Assembly (NCBI GenBank): GCA_013368445.1
Contig: JAACJO010000006.1
Span: 1,860,001 to 1,924,000 of the forward strand
Length of the DNA: 64,000 bases
DNA from: Leucocoprinus leucothites
Taxonomy: Eukaryota > Basidiomycota > Agaricomycetes > Agaricales > Agaricaceae
Direction of reading: 5' to 3'
The notes under the pieces: generated by a model
Seen by the model: only the letters and a program-made list of their open reading frames with translations
Databases searched by the model: none
Told to the model about the DNA's origin: nothing
Part shown: positions 11,483 to 23,996 of the stretch, piece by piece
How the letters are laid out: the number at the start of each line of letters is the position of its first letter
Numbering within the stretch: position 1 is the stretch's first letter
Program-made: the position numbers and the translations under genes

Positions 11483-14400
11483 ATGTCCAACGTCGAAAAA
11501 GAGCCCGGGCCACAGCCCGCCTCCCCCACCACCGAGCCCACTGAGAAGAAAAAGCGAGAGTACAAGGATTTTGGCGAGGAGGATAACAAACCTACTCGTA
11601 TGTTTTTCGCGTCTTTTTTCGCGACACGTCGCTGATTTATTGCTACCTTGTAAAGATGCCAATGTCGACATGTCGCAGGTCCGTCTATTTTTGCATGTCT
11701 CCGTTCGCACCCGGCTCACGAAAAATTTCCCTGCTAGATCGAGCTCAAGGCTGAGGATCTGTATGACAAGGAAAAGGTCGACCTTGAGACCATCGTCATG
11801 GAGGACGTCTTCAAACTCCTCCAGTGTGACGAAAATGGTCTTACAAAAGATGAGGCCGCCCGCCGTCTTGAGCTTTTCGGCCCCAACAAGCTAGAATCTG
11901 AGGAACAGAACGCTTTCCTTCAGGTATGCGTTGTACTGCTTGTTGCAAATTCGGTGTCTTATCTGCGTTCCAGTTCCTGAGTTTCATGTGGAATCCCCTC
12001 TCATGGGTCATGGAAGCTGCTGCCCTTGTCGCTATCGCCCTTTCCAATGGTGACCACCGTCCCCCTGACTGGCCAGATTTCGTTGGTATCGTCCTCCTTC
12101 TCCTCATCAACTCCTCTATCGGTTTCTACGAGGAGCGAAACGCAGGAAATGCCGTCAAGGCCCTCATGGATTCCCTGGCGCCCAAGGCCAAGGTCAAGCG
12201 CGACGGTGGATGGTCTGAAATCGAATCTGCCGATTTGGTTCCTGGTGACATGGTTTCCTTCAAAATTGGTGACATCGTTCCGGCCGACTGCCGTCTCACC
12301 GACGCCGTCAATGTCTCTATCGATCAGGCTGCCCTCACTGGTGAATCACTCCCTCAGTCCAAGAAGGTCGGTGACCAGTGTTTCTCGTGAGTAGCATCTC
12401 GTGATATTTTTAGATCAAGTTGACACTTTAATCCAGGGGCTCCATCTGTAAACAGGGTGAGGCTGAGGGTGTCGTCATCGCCACTGGTCCCAATACCTTC
12501 TTCGGTCGTGCTGCCTCCCTTGTCGGTCAGGATGACGATACCACCGGTCACTTGCAGAAGATTCTTGCTCAAATCGGTTCTTTCTGTCTTGTCTCGATTG
12601 GTATTTTCGTTATCGCCGAAATCTTCGTCCTTTATGCCGGTTTCCGCTTCAACTACCGTCGCGGTCTCGACAACATCCTTGTCCTCTTGATCGGTGGTAT
12701 TCCCATTGCCATGCCCACTGTTCTCTCCGTCACCCTCGCCGTCGGTGCCCAGCAGCTCGCCAAGTACAAGGCCATTGTCACCCGTATCACCGCCATTGAG
12801 GAGTTGGCTGGTGTTACCATTCTTTGCTCCGACAAGACTGGTACCCTCACCACCAACAAGCTTACCATTGACCGCAACACCATCCGTACCTATGGTCCCT
12901 TCTCCGCTGACGACGTTGTTCTCCTTGCCGCCTACGCTTCTCGCACTGAGAACCAGGATGCTATCGACTCCTCCGTTGTTGCCGCCGTCGGTGACACCTC
13001 GCGTGCGCGTGCTGGTATTAAGCTCCTTGATTTCAAGCCTTTCAACCCCGTTGACAAGCGCACTGAGATTACCTATCTCGAGGAGTCCACAGGTAAACTG
13101 AAGCGTGTCACCAAGGGTATGACCGGTATCATCATTGAGCTTTGCACCCGCAACAAGACCGAGGAACAAGAGAACAAGCTTGAGGCCGATGTCGAGGAGT
13201 ATGCCACCCGTGGACTCCGTGCCCTCGCTGTTGCATACGAAGAGTTGGAAGGGGACGATCCAGAGGCTGAGGGCAATGGTTTCGAGCTTATCGGTCTTCT
13301 TGCCATCTTTGATCCCCCCCGTTCAGATACCAAGCAGACCATTGACGATGCCCTCGCCCTCGGTGTCAAGGTCAAAATGGTCACTGGTGATCAGCTCGCG
13401 ATCGCCAAGGAAACCGGTCGTCGTCTCGGCCTCGGTGACCACATGTACCCCGCCAAGGTGTTGAAGGATGGACCCGCTCCCGATAGCAAGCACGCTTCTC
13501 TCGATGACATGATTATGGATGCCGACGGTTTCGCTGGTGTCTTCCCTGAGCACAAGTATGAGATCGTCAAGCGCCTCCAAGGTCTTGGTCACCTTTGTGC
13601 CATGACTGGTGATGGTGCCAACGATGCTCCTGCTCTTTCCCGCGCTAATGTTGGTATTGCTGTCGAGGGTGCTACTGATGCCGCTCGCGGTGCTGCCGAT
13701 ATCGTCTTGACTGAGCCCGGTCTCTCTACCATCGTCCATGCTATCCGCCAATCCCGTATCATTTTCCAGCGTATGCGCAACTATTCCATCTATGCTTGCG
13801 CCATCACGATCCGTATTGTTGTCTGTTTCGCCATTCTCTCCTTTGCCTACAAGTTTGATTTCCCTCCCTTCATGGTTCTTATCATCGCCCTCCTTAACGA
13901 CGGTACCATCATGACGCTCTCGGTCGATCGTGTACTTCCTTCCAACACTCCAGATAGCTGGGACTTAGTTGAAATTTTCTCATTTGCTGTTGCTTATGGT
14001 CTCTATCTCACTGCATCTACGTATGTCTCAATTCCCCTTTATCTTTTCCTTTGTCAAACTGATTTCTTCTAGCATCGCCCTCCTCTGCATCATCATGGAG
14101 ACTACTTTCTTCCAAGACAAATTCGGTGTTACCTTCAGCGGTGGTGCTTTTGCGCCCGCCAACTCGAATGATCCTCAAGTCCACACGATCATCTACCTTC
14201 AAGTAGCCATTATCTCGCAGGCTCTCATCTTCGTCACTCGTTCCCACTCTTTCTTCTTCATGGAGCGGCCCTCGGTCGCCCTCATGGGTGCCTTTTGCAT
14301 TGCTCAGCTGGTATCTTCCATCATTGCTGCTTACGGAGACTGGGGCTTCACTCAGATTGAGGGTATCTCTGGTGGTTGGATCGGTATCGTTTGGGTTTGG

Positions 14401-14784
14401 GTAAGTCGTATTGTTTGTATCTTGCGACCGGGTTCGCTCACTGCCTGGTAGAACATTGTCTGGTTCGTTCCTCTTGACTGGATCAAGTTTGCGATGAAGG
14501 CCACCGTCATCAAGTCAATCCGCAAACGCCGCGAGAGCAAGATGGCCCACGAGGCAGCTCGCGAAGCTACTGGTGTCCCCATGGCCCGCACACAGTCCCG
14601 TGCCACCTCCATCCACGAGTCCCTTTACTCCAATCGTGTATCATTCATCAAGCGCGCCGCTCGCCGCGTCGGTCTCGGCGGCAAGGTATCCGTCAAGCCC
14701 GAAGAACTCCAACGCTTCAGCTCTATCCAAGCTCAACGTGTTGGTGCTACCCTCGCTCGCAACCCCAGCCGAACTGGGGCATAG
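11483..14784 (+). CDS. PMA1: plasma-membrane H+-ATPase (P3A-type P-type ATPase)
   Basis: Seven exons (11483-11597, 11656-11678, 11738-11923, 11974-12386, 12437-14020, 14073-14400, 14452-14784) give 993 residues, the normal length for this family. The enzyme hydrolyses ATP to pump protons out across the plasma membrane, which powers nutrient uptake. The phosphorylation motif CSDKTGTLT places the catalytic aspartate at residue 378; the phosphatase-domain actuator motif LTGES lies in exon 4; the hinge motif [11 protein letters not shown] is near residue 636. Ten membrane helices fit, in a 4 + 6 arrangement. The N terminus is acidic/lysine-rich and the last 90 residues form a basic Ser/Arg-rich tail, probably the autoinhibitory domain. 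Exon 2 is only 23 nt. Third codon positions are strongly biased to C, as expected for a very highly expressed gene. Confidence 0.97.
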
Positions 14785-17273
14785 AGAGGACCTTTTAGGA
14801 TTCCCACCATTATATCCCGTTCCCAGCAATCTCTCCTTCATATGACGCATCCATCTAAACACTTATCACTTGTAAATTACCTAGACCCCTTCCGCTCTGG
14901 TGCACTTTAGTCGCGGCGCCTTCCCCTCCCTTGCATATCCTTGTCCTGTCCTTCGAATACCCTGGGAACACCGGATTGGTCTATCGTATTTTAATTTGGA
15001 TGTGCGAGATTGTGAGATTGCTGCGGTGACAGGTATGGGGTGTTGTATCATGTTAAGCTCTCATTATTGCAGTGTTTTCCTCTTTTTTTACTCGCATTCT
15101 CCCGCACTTACCCCTCCGAACATCCCCCTCCACTCCAACATATCCCAAATGCCTCGTGTGTCTGCATCTGATCCAACTAATAATCGTCCATAGTTGTTTC
15201 TACGTTGATTTATCATGACATTGTGTACGATCCTCCGATTTTGGTACTTGACGTTTTTCTTATGTCTCATAGCGACGTACTCCTAATACTCTGTTTTCTT
15301 TCTTCTACTGCGAGTACAGTTTCAAAAAGATTTTAAAATGTGAATAGATTAGAACCTCGGTATATACTCTTTCCCTGAGTGATGGCAGATGGTCGAAGGA
15401 TTAAGCCTGATGGTTTACCGAGTTCGTTAAGGTGGCGATAACGAATGTGGCGAGCAGGCAAGGCTTAACTCCGCCTCCGGAGTTGGGCGGACCTCAGCGT
15501 TTAGCGAGCGGTTCGTGGATGGTACCACGTCTCATTTTGCGTACCAGGTCTTAGGCCTTAGCATTGGCAGATCATCTGACGAAATGATGTGTTCGTTCGC
15601 CTGAAAATACCCGAATTTTGATCAACAAGTTCGAAAAGAGATGTTGAATTGGTGAGTTGTCCCCTATTCTAGGTAGACTCGGGTATTGATTGGCGAGGAC
15701 TCGGTGTGATGTGAAGATGAGATGGGGTGTATGTAGTGTAAACCGGGATAGAGAAGTTGAGAAGAACCAGGTGTACTACCGCTTCGGAATGTAAGAATCA
15801 GCTCTACTGCAGGGGATGAACTTGATCTCCACATTGATGAACTCGTGAACGCCCTGAGTCGTAGATGAGCTTAGGCTCGAGAAAGAACGAGCGTGTTGAC
15901 ATCGACCGGATAGCGTATAGCGCATATCCGGTACCCGAAGAACTGCGAACCAGGAGAAGGGGAGGAGGAACACGATTTTTTGCCACCAGGCACGATCATG
16001 GGAGGTACGGTACTACTTCGAGGTCAGGGGTAAAGAACGTAAAGAGAAGCAGCGATGACTGGCTGGCGCTCAGCGAGACGATAAGGCTGAGTAGGGGGTG
16101 AGTACTGGGTGGAAGTATCATGGATGGGAGGAATGAACGGGTCGTGGTGTGCTGTGTCCGATGCGGGATTTTCGCTGCGAGAAGGGCGTATTTACTACTA
16201 ACACCGCTTTCACGGAATGTACGGTATTGCAGAGTGTTCTCATGGTTAAGTTTTTGTATTGTAGTGTTGCAATAGGGTTCAGTGACGGTGATACCTCTTG
16301 ACTTATCGGACGGAGGTTATTGGTGGGACTTATAGTCATTCAATGGTAAGTAAATGATGTACAGTAGTTCTTTTCCTATCGAGGCCGCTGAATGATTGAA
16401 ATATGGGTCGGATGATTCAGATTCGGACATTGGGTTCCGCCTTCTGGGCATTTTGTGCGGCTTGCTTGATAGTGAGTACTTGAGGAGAGTCGCCGATCCG
16501 TGGTGGTTCCAAGGATTGTCCCTGCTTCCCGTGCGCTGTGGGCTGAACAGGTCCCTCGCTCTAAGATCACGTTGGTTCTATGAACTGAGATGTTCCTCCG
16601 AATCTTTGTGAGTGCGGGACTTTCGCCTCTCGAATTGGTGGAATGGGGCGTTGATATGGATTAATTTCCCGTTCGGCATGGGTGAATCATTGCCAGTGTT
16701 TGATCGTGATCATTGTCTGCGCACGATGAGCTGAACTTGTGAACCGTGAAGTCGATGAGACTCGGAAGAGGACGGATCCCTTATGACACTTCGAGCGTCT
16801 ATCAGTCCCTGAAGTGAGTGATAAATATAGGGCATTTTACATACCATGCGGCGTGGAGAAATCGGGGAAGGGGGTATGAGTTATTCTTGGGTTGTGTTCA
16901 TGAGTATTAATGGATATATGGGGGCTTCTTTTGAGTTGGACATGTGAAGGTGGTGGTGCTTCATTTGTTCGGCGTGTACGTAGTGCTTCATTGGAATAGT
17001 GAGCTAAATATGTAGATGTTGGGGTAGATATGGATCGATTGGCAGGCTCCAAATACTTTGCGCCGACCCGCCCCGTGGTTTATTCGGTGTTGATGGGTTG
17101 GATGAATTTGGATGGGGGCTGATGGACGATGTGCCGGTCAGTGTGTTAGTGACGTTCGAGCGACCGTTGTTTAAGTGTTCCAGGGTTGTCAATATGTGGC
17201 GGAGGACTGTTAGGCTGAAGGATACCCCGGATTATCATCATTAATATATGACCGTTGCCACCATTGTTTCTGG
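14785..17273. other. gene-poor tract downstream of the proton pump
   Basis: Contains the pump 3' UTR and about 2 kb without a convincing gene. Minus-strand ORFs at 16118-16339, 16376-16570 and 16837-17192 are rich in Ser, Pro, Thr and Asn but lack motifs, and I could not join them with in-frame splice sites. Confidence 0.4.
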
Positions 17274-17543
17274 TCAGAATGTACTAGTGCGGGGCCGTAG
17301 AGAGATGAAGGGGTGATCGTAGGTAACAGGGGGCCTGGAGGACATGTTCATTGAAGGAGATAATTGGCAAGGATGAACAGCTTCTCCAGGGGTCAGGGGT
17401 TCAGGAAGCCGCGTGAGTAGCGAAGAAGCCTCGGTGTAGGACCGTAGCGGTGGTAGGAGGTATTTTTGAAGCTCGAGAGACGCCGACGACGGGCGACCGA
17501 AATTCAAGGGTGCTAAGTTGACTTTGGAATGTGAATAGATCAT
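17274..17543 (-). CDS. doubtful Ser/Pro-rich ORF, possibly part of an unresolved gene
   Basis: An 89-codon ORF with a true ATG at 17543, beginning MIYSHSKVNLAPLNFG. Its composition (Ser, Pro, Leu, Thr) resembles disordered regulatory proteins, and the sequence upstream on the minus strand (about 17780-18000) is C-rich like a fungal 5' leader. Similar Ser/Pro/Asn-rich ORFs follow downstream at 16837-17192 in another frame. I tried to connect them (donor in the last codons, acceptor near 17209) but met a stop codon. No domain is visible. It could equally be chance. Confidence 0.2.
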   Translation of the reverse strand: MIYSHSKVNLAPLNFGRPSSASLELQKYLLPPLRSYTEASSLLTRLPEPLTPGEAVHPCQLSPSMNMSSRPPVTYDHPFISLRPRTSTF

Positions 17544-18553
17544 TTTTGGTTATAATTATAACCATACATATCCTCGTATCGGGTCAAATTGTAGAGTATC
17601 GGCAAACAGCACCGAGTAAGGTAAGGACTAGCGAGGTGTAAATGGATATTGGGAGGGCTCGATGATCGAAGTGAGCTTGGTTCAAGCTAGTTGGACTCGT
17701 TTGTTCGTCCAATTACCGAGGAGCGAGCTAATCCCTTAGATTCGATTGGACGATGACTCGGAGAGCACCTGCTGGCCTGTTTTCAACCATGATAGGACCC
17801 TTTGAAGATATGGATCTTATATGGGGTCTTGTCGGGAGTAGCTATGGTGTAAATTCTTGGGGAGGGTACTGTGTTGACCATGAGTAAATATAAATAAGGA
17901 CTCGATGCCTTGGAAACGAGCGGAAGTAGCAGGTTCCGAGGCGAGGCAAGTCGGCCTTCGTGATTGGAGCGCGGACGTTGAAAAATTAGCATGGACCATC
18001 AAGCTTTGAAGATAAGATAAGGAAAATAACATTTCCTTCAAGTCCTGTGTGTAGTTTTGGGCGTTGTGATAACATAGTGTTGGTGTTCGCCAGTGTTGTT
18101 GACCATGAATTAAGTGGTCACAGTGCCCCCCAGGGGTGAGATTCAATACTCAGGCCTCAGGAGTTATTGTTTTGAGTGTTTGCGATCGATTAGACAAGAT
18201 GTTCTTGAACGAGCAAGAAGTTACTGCCGGCACATACTCCCTCGTTGGATTGAGGTACCATATACCGTTGATTGATGAAAAGTTGAAGACCGCGGGAAGT
18301 GTAGAGACAATTGTTCTTTCTCGCAGTAGGTGCCCCTAGGTGGTTTTTGAAAAGTATCGAGAGGGAGGCTGGAATTTAACATCAAGTAGAAGTCTTTGAT
18401 CGACAGAAGAGTTCAACTTGCTACTTAGAAGTTCAAGTTGATATGAAGAAGCACCTCAAATTCAAATGAGGTTAAATCACGTGACAGTCGCGTCGATGAT
18501 GAACCGCGCCTCAGTGATTTGGGTCCCCATTAACCCTTTGGCGTCGACTCACA
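17544..18553. other. intergenic, upstream of condensin gene
   Basis: One kilobase without a supported gene. It must hold the promoter of the condensin gene starting at 18554 and possibly the leader of the doubtful minus-strand ORF. No regulatory motif is clear. Confidence 0.45.
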
Positions 18554-21500
18554 ATGCCCGGACGGGCTCCTCGCGTGTCTAATGGTCAGAAAAATGTCGA
18601 GAATATTGCTTCTTCTATCCCAAAAATCTTCGACCAGGTCCAGCTATCGGTAGCAAACCATCAGAAGAATTGCGTTGCCCTCCACAAAATTCAATCCGAT
18701 GCTGCAGAAATCATAGAAGCCGCCAGTGCCCGCGGTATGACCAGACTTGTCGGAGAGCGGGAATTTAACGAGACTATGCAACGCACGCTCTTCCATGTCT
18801 TGGTCCTGAAAAAGGGGATTACAACGGCGGATCGAGCTGTGAAGTTTATAGGAGCGTACACGAGGTTTATCAATGAGAAAGGTAAGCATTTGTCCTGTCC
18901 CTTTAGATGCTTATGCTGAGAGGATACTCTCAGCTGCAGATGACCGTGAAAAGGGACTATTGGTGGACGATGATAGTGTTGCTAGCCGTTTCACTGCTCG
19001 GCTTCTAACGTTCCTTTTGAAAGGGATCGCAGCCAAAGACAAAAACGTTCGCTATCGTGTACTCCAGACATTGGTAGAGATGATAGCTCATCTTGGAGAG
19101 ATTGAGTGAGTAGCCTTTCGAGGGTTACATGGACTGTATCTGATCATGCCTCAGCGAAGACCTCTATAATGCCCTTCGTGCAGCACTTCGAGACCGCGTC
19201 AAAGACAAGGAAGCGCCAGTGCGGTTACAGGCCTTCGTAGCCTTGTCTAAGTTATGTGCGGAAGAGACTGCTGATGATGTAGATGAAGATGAAGAGCCGG
19301 CGATCATCTTGTTACTCGACGCTCTTGCTCATGACCCTTCTTCGTGAGTTTTGAGATGGGAATTAAAATTTGACATGTACTGACATAAACTGACAGTGAT
19401 GTTCGTCGTGCCGTTCTTCTCAACCTCAATGTTAACGAGACCACGATGCCTAACATTCTTTCCCGGATGCGCGATGTTGAGCCCTCTATCCGCAAACTGG
19501 TATTTTCGGCAATCCTGGAGCCAAATGTAGCACAAGGGGATGAGCAAAAGGTCATGGGGCCCACGCATCCCCGAGCACTCACCATTTCCCACCGAGAGCA
19601 GATCGTCAAAGACGGACTTGGCGATCGTGAAGAGACTGTTCGCAATGCAGCATCTTCACTGATTGGGAAGTGGATTGACTGTGTCAACATCTCTACCCCA
19701 AAAGTTGAAGATTCGGAGGGGAAGAATGTGATTCCGGAAGTGGAAGAAAGTGTCTTGTCTTTGCTCAGTCTTTTTGATCTCGGTCAAGGCACTATTGCAG
19801 CGGATGCTCTGCTCAGCGTCTTCACCAGGCGCTCGGATATTTTCAACAATATTAGTTTGGACGGTGAGTATTTGACAGCTCAATTATTTCGCTATATTCA
19901 CACACGTTTCCAGAGGGATTTTGGAAGCGATTGACGCCAGAACGAGCTTTCCTCGCTCGTGTCTATGTCGATCACTGCATTGCAACCAAGGACAATAAGC
20001 GTCTCGAGGAAGCACTACCTACCGTCTCCCAGGTCGCTGGAATCATAGAAGCAGCCTGGAACAAGCTTATGCACCTCTGGGAAAAGTTTGATGAAGATAG
20101 GCTCGTACGCGAATTTGACGAAGCTGAGCTTCAACAGAGAGAAGACGAGTTTTGTGATCAAGAGACTATGATCGGCGAGATGCTTAAATTGGCTGGAAAT
20201 TTGGATTATGGCGACGAGATTGGCAGACGGTCAATGTTCCCTCTCATCCGTGCGTATTCTTTATCTTTTGCTCTCCATGCTCGCCTTATCTAGAGACTCA
20301 TGTTGGGGTTTTTCAGGTGCGATGACTTCGAAGGAGGCACTCCCTGAAAGCTTGGTTGGGCTCTGCTTGGATGTCTTGAAAAAGCTTGCTGCAAATGACA
20401 GAGACCTCATTCGCATTGTGGTGGAGATCATATCTGACCTTCGAGACCCCTTTATTGACGAACCTGAAGAACCTGTATGTCTCATTCGGCTCTATACTGA
20501 TGAGTACATGCTGAACTTTAGTTCCTTGTCCAGGTCGATCCAAATGCAAGCATGACACAAACTCCTGGTGCTACGCCCAAACCTCGCCCACCACCGAGGG
20601 AGAAAACGGAAGCTGAGAAAAAGAAGGCCATTGAGGTTGATTATCGTTGTTTAATTCTTTCGAGCACTATGTTGGAGCGAGTCAACACTGTAAGTTATGC
20701 ACGGTCTAGATGCCCCGATGTTGTCATGATCACTGACGATACTTTAGACATTTGAGGAGAACTCGACACTTGAGGGCCTCATGCGCGATTTGATAGTTCC
20801 CTCAATGCATATCAAGGATGCGCATATTCGAGAAAAGGCGTTCATAGCTTTGGGATTGTGCTGCTCTATCGCTCGGGTATGCTGAAAAGGTCTTTCACAG
20901 CAGGCTCGGTCTAACCCTTTTAAATCCCAGAAACGCGCTCTGAACTCCGTCGATTTCTTCAGGGGTCAAATACTCAGCTCTCCCGATAAGATGAAACCGA
21001 GCTTGTATCAGATTATCTTTGACATGTTGATGGTGCATGACCAAGCCTTTGCGGATAATGTCCCTCAGAAGGTATGTTCAACGTCTTCCATGTCATAAAG
21101 GGTGCACCATTGACGCTCTCTATGCTAGGTTACGGAGATCACAGATACATTCTTGATCGACAGGTTGAAGGAGGAACAGGATCCGAAGGTTCTTGCTACG
21201 CTGTGCCTTGGCATTGCGAAATTGGTTATTGCTGGCATTGCTCGTAATATTAATGTGGGTAGTATGTTTGGGTAGTTGTCTGGAAGTGACTGAAGGGCCC
21301 TTCTCATGTACCAGTCTGTGGCGAACCTGATGCTCGCTTCGCTCTCCCCTGCCACGGCCGGGAACCAAGAATTGCGACAATGCTTGACTGGATTTTTCCC
21401 TGTCTATAGTTGCGCGTCAGGCAAAAATCAGACAAACGTGATGAACGTAAGTTGTGCTTTACCATTCTCATGATATGCTAGCTCATCCTCTCCCGCAGAT

Positions 21501-22954
21501 TTTCCTTCAAGTATTCTCAGAAGTGCAAAAGTTACGAAGAGACTTGGAAGAAGATGAAGAGATGGCGACGGCCACACAAGTCGCAAATATGTTTGTGGAT
21601 TTAACTGATCCGAGCAAGTTGACCAGTGTTATGTGCGGTGATGTTTGTTTTTGGCCTGTGTTTGAGTGATTCTGATGATGGTTTGCTATTGTAGCGCTGC
21701 GAATGGAAACATGAATGAGAAAGAGATATATGAGTGTGGAGATATCCAGTTGAGGCTTGCAACGGAGATTTTGAAGGAGTTCTTGAAGCCACAGTACGAC
21801 TTTGATAGTGAGTAACAGATGATATTTGTGTTCACTCCGAAGGGCGAACGCTGACGATGACAATAGAGGATGACAAGAAGGTTCTCTGTCAGATGTTTGC
21901 AAAGATGCATATTCCCGACATGGTCGACGATGTGATGATCAGGCGTCTCAAATTATACCTAGACACGGTCAAATCCGTAAGTCCTAACGTCAATATATTA
22001 CCCCACCCTTTTCGAACCAGTCACTAATGATGCGATGTAGCACCGGCCTCTGAAAGACACCACAAGCCGTAATGCGCTCAATAAATTCGATGCTGTTATC
22101 TCGAAGAAATTCGAGAAACAGCTTGAGTTGAAAGAGGAAGAGTTGAGGAAACTTGAAGAGCTGCAGGATTTGTTTGAGTTTCTGGATGATATTATTCCGG
22201 AGGATGATGGTGAACTTGTTGATCCGGAGCCAAAGCAAAGAGGAAGGAAGAGGTATGTGCTTTGTTCTTGTCTGACGGAGAGTGCGGCGGTGTGCTGATG
22301 TGCGTGGGACAGGAGATCGACTAGTGTGACGAGTACTGCTACCGACGATGAGACGCCTTCGCACGAGAGCGGGCGGGGTAAACCGAAAGCCAGGAAGTGA
22401 GTCGTGATCTGTATGTTTTCGCATCCAGGTTACTAAATATTTCATTTGTAGGCGGAGACGCTTCTCAGGAGAAAGTAACGAGTCAGAGGAGGAAGACGAG
22501 CAGGGGACTCCTCAACCCGCTGTCAAGACGAGAGTGATGCCCAAGCGTGCTGCGTGCGTTGATTTCGTTCTGTGTGCGCCCTCACGACGTTGATGGATTT
22601 CATCTACTAGGACTGGCAAGATTCCTACTCAACCCATCGTAATCACTGACAGCGAAGACGAAGGTTACGTCGAAACTTCGAAGAGCAAGAAGACCGTTCA
22701 GCCGTAAGCTTTCCGCTTCCTCGACCATGTGCTTGAACTAATTGACACTGCGGAACAGACAATCGCGGAAAGTCAAGCAGGAGAACGAAGCAGCTTTGGA
22801 TCAAGATATCAGCCAGCTTCTTGAACCCCTATCTTCGGCGCCGCCTACACCGTCAACGTTGAGCTCCCTGGAGGATGACTCGATACTTGGACCTGCTGAT
22901 TCAGAAGAGGAAGAGGAGGATGAAGTTAGTGGTTTGTTGGTCGGGGAGTCATGA
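18554..22954 (+). CDS. YCG1: condensin complex subunit 3 (CAP-G/Ycg1 family)
   Basis: Nineteen exons assemble in frame with GT-AG junctions into about 1125 residues, as expected for this HEAT-repeat subunit (about 1000-1100). Exon ends include 18881, 19105, 19343, 19863, 20249, 20474, 20689, 20876, 21071, 21254, 21446, 21632, 21807, 21976, 22252, 22396, 22553 and 22703. Condensin compacts mitotic chromosomes; this subunit, with its kleisin partner, binds DNA. Supporting stretches are AAKDKNVRYRVLQTLVEM and VRLQAFVALSKLC (HEAT repeats that recur in the N-terminal half) and the later block with IREKAFIALGLCC. The last 250 residues are acidic, Lys/Arg/Ser-rich and disordered, ending in a Glu/Asp run. 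The exon 2 acceptor is ambiguous: 18934 or 18940, differing by two residues. Nothing is broken. Confidence 0.9.
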
Positions 22955-23996
22955 TCTGTACTATCATCATCCTTAGTTGTTGGAATCTCGTTTTTCTCGG
23001 TTGATGTGCTCGGTTTACATAGTGGATTTGTGTTGTTTTATATCCTCTCTGTCTGTCACCATGTACTGCTTGTAGTTTGCTAGATTCTGTTCTTTAATTT
23101 GCTTTTCGCATTAGAGTCTATGTCCATTCGTTCCTTTCTTCATGCACTATTTTATGGATACGGATGTAGTTCTAGTTGCAGGTGATGATCTCATTTAGAG
23201 ATGTGGTGTACACATAATCCTCTATGAAGTATGTATGAAGCCACCCATGCTCTGGCGACTTCAGCTACGAGCTTCCAGGCTCAAGTCGCCTTTGATAAAT
23301 TGAAATCCCGAGGGTTTGGAATTTCCCGGTACACTACTGTCACCTCTAGCATGTCAGATGAGGCCTCAGCATACCTACATCGAAACACAAGAACCCGGTG
23401 TGTATTGAGAATCAATCACACTGTGGATATCATATTCGAATGTACCATACCTCATAGATAACGACTCTCAATCGGATTTCAGGTGATTTAAGAAGTTGAA
23501 CAGAACAACTACTCGACTGGCCACTCTGACTCCCTAGTGGCCAGAACCTAGAACCTGACATTCTAGCTTTGATGTAGAGATACTGTAGCGGGTGTGTAGG
23601 GATACTTTGCGGATATGACATATTTTGTGTCTCGACGAGCAATCGAGAGACCCTCCCAGTCATTGAAATACTGATCATCGATCACCTTGGTACTGAAGGT
23701 GGACGATGATAAGTCCATAGTAATGGCTCAATTAAATAGTCCATCTGATTCAGGGTTTTTCGTAAACCTTATCTTGCATTCCGTCCGTCCACCACTTTGT
23801 TCAACATTGCGCTCGCTCTCACGGCATCGACCTCAGCGGTACGGCAGACGAGGTTCCTTGAAATAGTGGATCTAGCCGATGAAGCCGGGGATAAATGGAG
23901 AGAGCAGTTTGATGGACTATATCAACACCACCATTCCCGAGTCTCCTACCTTGCTCTTCTACCGCCTCACCCCCCAGGACCCATGCGACTTGACTC
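22955..23996. other. intergenic between condensin and phytase genes
   Basis: Holds the condensin 3' UTR (T-rich, about 22970-23110) and the phytase promoter. An ORF at 23797-24000 has no motif and overlaps the phytase signal peptide region. A small perfect hairpin is listed separately. Confidence 0.5.
23517..23544. repeat. short perfect inverted repeat (hairpin)
   Basis: Nine-base arms CTGGCCACT and AGTGGCCAG are separated by 10 bases. It lies between two same-strand genes, about 560 bp past the condensin stop and 450 bp before the phytase start. It could be chance, a protein-binding palindrome or a small element remnant. Confidence 0.5.

Noticed and set aside
10943..11894. Long overlapping ORFs on both strands (258 and 252 codons) before and across the proton-pump start
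   Set aside because: They run through the C/T-rich leader and first introns of the pump gene and give low-complexity Arg/Ser/Pro sequence. They are shadows of composition.
12354..13169. 271-codon minus-strand ORF opposite the proton pump
   Set aside because: It mirrors the strongly codon-biased pump exon; Gly/Thr/Asp-rich composition is a reverse-strand artefact.
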